Assembly (NCBI RefSeq): GCF_047511655.1
Contig: NC_133399.1
Span: 1,801,333-1,865,332, forward strand
DNA from: Castor canadensis
Lineage: Eukaryota; Chordata; Mammalia; Rodentia; Castoridae
DNA: 64,000 nucleotides
Direction: 5' to 3'
Below are positions 58,701 to 64,000 of this stretch, piece after piece; position 1 is the first letter of the stretch, and every line of letters starts with the position of its first letter. The notes below the pieces were generated by a model. It searched no databases, was not told the origin of the DNA, and was given only the letters and a program-made list of their open reading frames with translations. Made by a program: the position numbers and the translations under genes.

Positions 58701-59299
58701 CCTTATGTCACTGGTTTAAAGTGACTAGTGGGAGATGGTCTTTCTGATGAATATTAAGCTCTGATTTGAGAAAGGATTCTCATAGGGAGAGGAGCTAAAA
58801 GAGATTAATGGGATCCCTGAGATAAATCCTTTGGCTTCCTTGATCATACAGTACATGGTTGTGTTCCATTGTTGGTCTGTTTTACTTCCTTGACTGAAAA
58901 ATGAATAGATTGAAATTTAATGTGTGAGCAATCATTTCCCTTAATGCAAACGCCTAAGTGAGGACATTTGCTCTCCATCTACTTCCTGTGTCAGGTCCTG
59001 CCCTAGTCTCCACTCCTTTCCTGAGTTTTCACCATCCAACATTGAATCTGGAAGTTTCTGGGCACACTTGTCTCATTTCCAGGAGGATTAAGTAAGGTCC
59101 CACTAAGGATGATAAGAAGCAGGTGCCAGGTTTTTAGGGCCAGGAAAAGTATGGAAATTTTTTACCAGCCTGGACCATGTCAGTCATACTGGAAGAAGCC
59201 TGTGCTAAGAAGGGCTGTTGCTGAATTCTGTCACTTACAGTCACATAAAGGATCCTCTTCAGTCATCCAAACCTTGGGGCCAGGCCTTGTATCATTAGG

Positions 59300-59345
59300 C
59301 AATCCGAGAGTCTGTTTCATATCAACACAAACTGTCTAATGAGGA
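59300..59345 (+). promoter_or_regulatory. degraded double-CCAAT region, copy 5
   Basis: The box positions read 'ggcaatccgagag' (about 59,298-59,310) and 'gtctaatgagga' (about 59,333-59,344) where copy 4 has 'accaatctgagca' and 'cctccaatgaga'. Both CCAAT cores have been mutated. Confidence 0.35.
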
Positions 59346-59399
59346 GGACCACTGGTACAAGTTCCAGGCTACTTACTGTGTTCTTGGGGCTGTTCATGA

Positions 59400-59530
59400 T
59401 TTTTCTCTAGTGTCCACTGCTGAGCGAGGTCTCCATTGTGTCAGCTGTGGCACCTGAGTGATTCCAACTGATTTCAGAAACTCAGGGTGGATGCCTGGAT
59501 TCACAGTAGGAGGAACTGATGAGAGGGAAG
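59400..59530 (+). pseudogene. candidate first exon, copy 5, donor lost
   Basis: 'agtgtccactgctgag' and 'cacctgagtgatt' match the sense strand of copy 3 (16,240-16,180). The end reads 'GATGAGAGGG' (59,518-59,527) where copy 1 has 'AATGGTGAGAGGG', so three bases including the GT are missing. Confidence 0.3.
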
Positions 59531-60329
59531 CTGGAGTCATGGGAGGAAGGCCTTTGGAACAGGAAGTTTTAGTAGCAGTACCTGGGCCCCCAATTCCATC
59601 CAGAGTCTCTACATGATTTCACAGTTGGTGGTGCTCAGCCCTTGGTCCCTTGTGGCCTGAAACTTAGGAGGAACCTAATTTGTCATAAGCATTAAGTTCA
59701 GTGTGACACTTTGGTTTGAAAGTGTACATCTGACAGGACATGCTAGTCCCAATGAAGAAAGCTGTTGCATTTGCTCCCCTACCGTGAACTGCTATGATAT
59801 GTAGCCATAAAGAGATTTTTTGTTTGTTTGTTTAAGAGTGAGCTACTTTAGAGATCCTAAAACAGAACCACCACAATTCAGACTGCCTGAGCCCTAAAAT
59901 CTGGGATCATGACAATAGCAAGAGAAGAATGAGGAGGAAAAATGTCAGAGATCCAAGAGATGTAAAATTATCAAGGAGCTTGCACTGTTGAGGGCAAGTG
60001 GTCAGTTAATTGGCCCTCACTGTAGAGAAGCAAGACCCACCCTTTGAGGATTATTGTGGGGGCTCCATGCTCAGTGCCTAAGGCTGGCAGAATCCTTGGT
60101 TTAGGAATCTTCTTCCCTTTAGTGTGTGGGGTGCTGTGGGCTTGAGCTGAGACCTCTGAGTGCAGGTCTGATGAATCACTGTTCCATAGCTTCCTTGTGC
60201 CTTGGTTTATTTATCAGAGGCAGGTAGATTGTTTTATTGCTGTAGTTCTCACTTCTAATGCAGAACTCACTACTCTGTTTGTTCCCCTGCCTTTCCAATG
60301 TACTCTGGGATACTTCATTGACTGGAAAT
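59530..60329. other. downstream flank of copy 5, no gene recognised
   Basis: Moderately GC-rich to 60,150 and probably corresponds to the 6,400-6,800 stretch, but too diverged to be sure. No KRAB box seen. Confidence 0.3.
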
Positions 60330-60415
60330 TTCCTTTGGTGGAACCTGACTTTGAAATCCAGGCCTCACGTTTGCTAGGGAGGCACCCTAGCACTTGAGCC
60401 ACACTCCCAGCCCTG
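60330..60415 (-). mobile_element. ID-like SINE half
   Basis: Antisense 'ctgactttgaaatccaggcc' and 'agcacttgagccacactccc'. Confidence 0.8.
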
Positions 60416-61100
60416 AAGTTAAAAAAATGTTTACACTCTCTCTTACAGCATTTGAGTATTCTGAATGTGACTAAAATTTACCTTTACTCACTGGGATTAA
60501 TGCTCTCACATTTTCATGCCATGTTAAGATTATTTTAATTGTAAGAATAGTTACCATTTTATTTATGGATGTTCCCACAGTGATGAGCATCTTTATCTTT
60601 TGTATGCAAGCCCTGAACCAGGAACTGAAAGAGTAGCTTATGTCATAGGTCAGGGAGTTGGAAAGAGAAAGTTGGCTTCATGGTCTAGACTTCTTGACTC
60701 TTCATTACACAGTCTACTCATTTTCAGCCAAGTGAATTAAAATGTGCCAACACAGGGAATGCATTAATTACATACATGCAGAAATAGGAGTTACATGCCA
60801 GCAATATTTTGCAAGCAATAAAGATGGACTAAAACCAGACCTTTATCTAGCTCAGAAAAACAGAGTAGTTAAAAATGCCCATTTTTAAGTCTACAATAAA
60901 ATGCCCATTTGAAGGCAAAACACAGTCCATAGCTTTGCACAGCCTACTTGGATGCACCCAACTGAGGATGCACTCAACTCTCTGTGTTGAGTTAGGCTCA
61001 GGTGAGGATTTAGCTTGGGAGTTTTTCATGCCCTGGTGCCCTTCCTTCAGGAACTGAAACAATCTCTCCTTCAACACCTTAGTATTTTCCACAAGCGATC
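60416..61100. other. no gene recognised
   Basis: AT-rich. 60,930-61,020 shows a few similar words to the other units but no clear alignment. Confidence 0.35.
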
Positions 61101-61570
61101 TCTCACCTGGAGTCATTTTAAGGTTCTGACCTGAACAAACTGCCAAAATCCTGAGCCCTTTGTCCAGGAAACTGCCCAAATCTTTGTCTAAGCCTGTTCT
61201 TCAGAGATTTTAATCATAGAAATGTTACAGTGTGATTCCAACATCTCTATGCATGGAAAAACAAATACTGATGAGAAAGCAGCCCGAGACAGGGCAAGTT
61301 TCAACCTCAGAGAGAGCAGCACCCCCATGTGTGTCCCTGTGTGTGTCTCCTGCTTTCCAGTGAATGCTCTGCAGCTCTTCACTGTCACAACTCCTCCTAA
61401 GCTGTTTTCAGTAATGTGAGCCCATCTGGAAAGGAGAACAACTGTGCAGAAACCAAAAGGGAACTTTTTTGCCCTCATTTTGTAGGCTCAAGTTTGACCT
61501 CAGAGCAGAGTCACTGGCCTCACCATTCTACTCTCTACTGCAGGTTACTCATGGACATCACACCACTATT
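61100..61570. repeat. direct repeat with 24,480-24,875
   Basis: See 24,480; this copy lacks the SINE that follows there. Confidence 0.7.
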
Positions 61571-62210
61571 GATAATGTAATCACATTTATGAGTGAAGAA
61601 CCAGCAGTCTCTGATGCATCCTTCAGGTATACATACAGCACAAAAGAAAAGTAGTGAGATACTTCATATTGACTTAAGAAACTTGCAAATAATTATTCCT
61701 TCGAGAAGACAGACATGGCAGGACTGTACTATTTTCAACTTGGCATATCTTAGGGAAGACAGCAAATCAAATATTGCCCTGCTTCATTGGTTTCCTTACC
61801 TTCACTGTTCATGACTGTCACCACATGGTCTGTCCCTGGGTATTTCAATATCATCTTTATCCATTTGAAACTACTCCCATGGATGGTTCCAGTCATTTCA
61901 GTAGCTAGTACAAAGATGCATATAATGTTTTTCCTTTTAAAAGACACATAATTTTCAACTGGCGAAATCACCAAAGGCTCTCTCATGCCTCCTGGTTTAA
62001 ATTCTTCATTTGAAGAAGAGTCTGGAGGCTCTTCTTATTCAGAAAGCAGATAAGCAATGGGAGAAGTTGCTATGCTGATGATTTTGAGATCCCAGAGAAA
62101 GAGAGAAAGTGATGACTCAGAGGCTGTTGAAGAACTCATGGAATGAAAAACATGTTAAAATTACTTCTAAATAGATCTTACCAAGTTTGAAACTGTGTAT
62201 TTGTTGGCTT
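61571..62210. other. no gene recognised
   Basis: Short chance frames only. Confidence 0.35.
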
Positions 62211-63070
62211 TCACTCTGTAACAAATTCACCAGTTAGTGAAGGTATAAAGGTTAAAATTGTTGTTTGGTTCCCAGTTATGGAGGTCCCCGCCCATGATCA
62301 AATGGCTGTGCTGGATTTGGACATGGGGCCTGGCAGCACATACAATGATTCACACTATGGTAGGGAACAGAAGAGCAGAAGTAGAGGAGAGTCCAGTGAG
62401 CTCCCTTGAGGTCTTGTCTCCAAAGATCTGAAAACTTCTACTTGCTACAACTCTTACATACGTGAAAATCATCCAATAGTCCCAAGCAAGGCACAGATCC
62501 CCCACACCTTGGCTGTGGGTGACATTGCCTCAAATAGGACTAGATAGGAGGGAACGGGGAGTGGTTTGTCAACAGGTAGTAAGTTACAGTAACAATCAGG
62601 GGTAGTACTTTCTGCATGTGTAGATGTGTTTGACATTCTACGCCGTCCAAGATTATAACACTGTACCTTTATCTAGGCAGCATTGGTTGGGCATGCCCAG
62701 AGTTGGTAGGGTCAGAGTGTCATTTCTGTATGTACCCAAAGTCTGTGAAAGTCAAGCTTAGAGAAAGATTCATGGAAGCAGCCTCATGAAGAATGAGTTT
62801 AAGAATATGACAGTTTACCTTTATCAGGACTTTAAAGTATCTCCATGTCACTTTCCCTCTGTTGACTATTAAGGTCAACATTGAATGACGGAGCATTATT
62901 ACCATGTGAGGAAAAGGGGAAAGCAGGCAGGCTGAGTCCCCGGAGTTAAATCCTTAAGTGTCCCTGCTGCAGCACCAGGGACTATTGCTCTGTGGGGCCC
63001 ATTTCAGTTTTCAGTGTGGTCTTCAAGCTTGGGAATATGCTGTAGCTTCTGAATGTGGGTTTTCATAGAG
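62210..63070. repeat. direct repeat with 27,300-28,130
   Basis: Colinear, ending with 'cttctgaatgtgggttttca' in both copies. Confidence 0.8.
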
Positions 63071-63104
63071 TTTATTTCATTTCCATTTTATTTATAATAT
63101 TTAG

Positions 63105-63140
63105 TTTATTTATTTATTTATCTATTTATTTATTTATTTT
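63105..63140. repeat. (TTTA)n microsatellite
   Basis: Nine near-perfect TTTA units at the A-rich tail of the antisense SINE that follows. Confidence 0.95.
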
Positions 63141-63690
63141 GCAGTGCTGGAGATGGAAACTATAGCTTTTCTCTTGCTGGGAAATTGAACTACCAATGAG
63201 GTATTCATTTCTTTTCTCAAAGATTCACCTATTTTCATATTTGAATGTTGTTGGTGAAGGGCAAATAGTTCATGAGAGCTCATCTCCAAAAATAACCAGA
63301 GCAAAATGGACGGCAGGTGTGACCCAAAAGGTAGGGAACTTATTTTGCAAGCATGACATCCTGAATTCAAAGCCCAGTCCCACCAAAGTAAAAGAAAAAT
63401 GCATAAAATAGTGATTTATAACTCAACATGCTCATCAGCCAACAGGATGCAATTGTTACCGAATTCATTAGTCAAAACCTGTGGAAAAACATTTTTGGGG
63501 GGAAGATAATGAATAAGCTGAAGATTCACTACATTCTAAGCTATAAGATTCACTTTAAATAATGAAAGTGTATAGAACTCAGCAAATTCTTGTATTCCTT
63601 GAGCAGCAGTGTTGCCTCTATGAGGCTGCATAGTACTTGAAATCAGGGGAGCCACAGGTAAACGCTGGTGGAGGTTTGCTCCTATCTGAG
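63110..63690. repeat. direct repeat with 32,850-33,440
   Basis: Includes the antisense ID-like half (63,145-63,195) and the sense SINE (63,255-63,400). It continues past the point where L1-B sits in the other copy. Confidence 0.85.
63255..63400 (+). mobile_element. SINE, 3' part
   Basis: 'gggcaaatagttcatgagag' to 'catcctgaattcaaagccca'; paralogue of 33,015-33,152. Confidence 0.75.
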
Positions 63691-64000
63691 GGTATAACTC
63701 TGGTTGTCACGTGACCATTTTCTGTGCAGTGTTTTATTTTGGCAGGGATAGCAATCCTAGGTTCACACTTATCTATGTACACATGAAGGAAATCTGTGAA
63801 AGTCAGTCTCTGGGAAAGCCACATTTTGGTAGTTTTCTTGTGAAAGCATTTGCACTTGACAGTTTCCTTTGATTAGAACCTTAAAGTGACTGAAGGAGAT
63901 GGTCTTTCTGAGGAAAAAAAGGTCTGTAAGCCTAGGGATTTCTCAGTAGGGGATGGCAATCACAGTACACAATGTTCTCCTAGAGTTATGTCACCAGGTT

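Larger units (their letters stand above)
58700..59530. repeat. fifth promoter/exon unit
   Basis: Colinear with 47,740-47,930 and then 50,220-50,760: 'gaatagattgaaatttaatg' with 'ggttagattgaaacatgagg', 'gaggatgataagaagcaggt'-type block near 59,110 with 50,540, and the CCAAT region. Confidence 0.65.

Noticed and set aside
62720..62905. Short frames sharing LSLTFTDF with 63,618-63,824 and SLTFIYF at 47.6 kb
   Set aside because: The similarity follows from duplicated DNA and is limited to a few codons; frames diverge at once.

Overview
This is non-coding, repeat-rich mammalian nuclear DNA. I found no intact protein-coding gene, tRNA, rRNA or CRISPR array. The long reading frames lie in LINE-1 elements or are chance frames. 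The SINEs join a B1/7SL-like half to a tRNA/ID-like half ending in a 'gagttcaaaccccagtacc' type box. From memory this composite is typical of castorimorph rodents, so I infer a beaver-like rodent; this was not tested.

The main architecture is a large, old inverted duplication. Positions 1-15,560 reappear in reverse complement at about 40,660-57,405, with pairs 1-7,550 / 50,270-57,405 and 8,780-15,560 / 40,660-46,600. The arms are clearly diverged: one 60-base hand comparison gave 52 matches. The spacer of about 25 kb holds further copies of the same units in direct orientation: 20.3-21.15 kb resembles 55.07-55.86 kb, 27.3-28.1 kb resembles 62.2-63.1 kb, 28.3-29.25 kb resembles 41.07-41.96 kb, 23.4-24.2 kb resembles 30.0-30.7 kb, and 32.85-33.44 kb resembles 63.1-63.7 kb. 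The whole window is therefore built from a few ancestral units duplicated both in tandem and inverted.

One unit recurs five times (about 6.84-7.08, 8.46-8.63, 16.13-16.36, 50.70-50.83 and 59.30-59.53 kb) and looks like a promoter plus first exon: two CCAAT boxes 33-38 bp apart, then an exon ending in an ATG immediately before a GT splice donor. This is the usual 5' end of a KRAB zinc-finger gene. Only the 6.84 kb copy keeps both CCAAT boxes, a good donor and many CpGs; the others have lost parts. No KRAB box or C2H2 finger exon was recognised in the window. The 6.84 kb copy points left, so a gene body could lie beyond position 1.

Five LINE-1 elements, all on the minus strand, overlie this: a nearly complete but frameshifted one (33.46-40.65 kb), a 5' portion lacking its 3' half (17.45-20.01 kb), an internally deleted one with target-site duplications (48.04-50.20 kb), a 5'-truncated 3' part (10.79-12.18 kb) and a 170 bp 3' scrap with perfect 19 bp target-site duplications (13.03-13.20 kb). 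The last two are missing from the opposite arm, so they inserted after the inverted duplication; most SINEs are shared by both arms and are older. The L1 5' UTRs contain tandem monomers of two kinds, about 83 bp and about 128 bp. A solo LTR splits a SINE at 22.18-22.64 kb, and a U6 snRNA pseudogene lies at 29.7-29.8 kb. I did not find a new biological system; the most interesting signals are the repeated promoter/exon units and the breakpoint-associated L1s.
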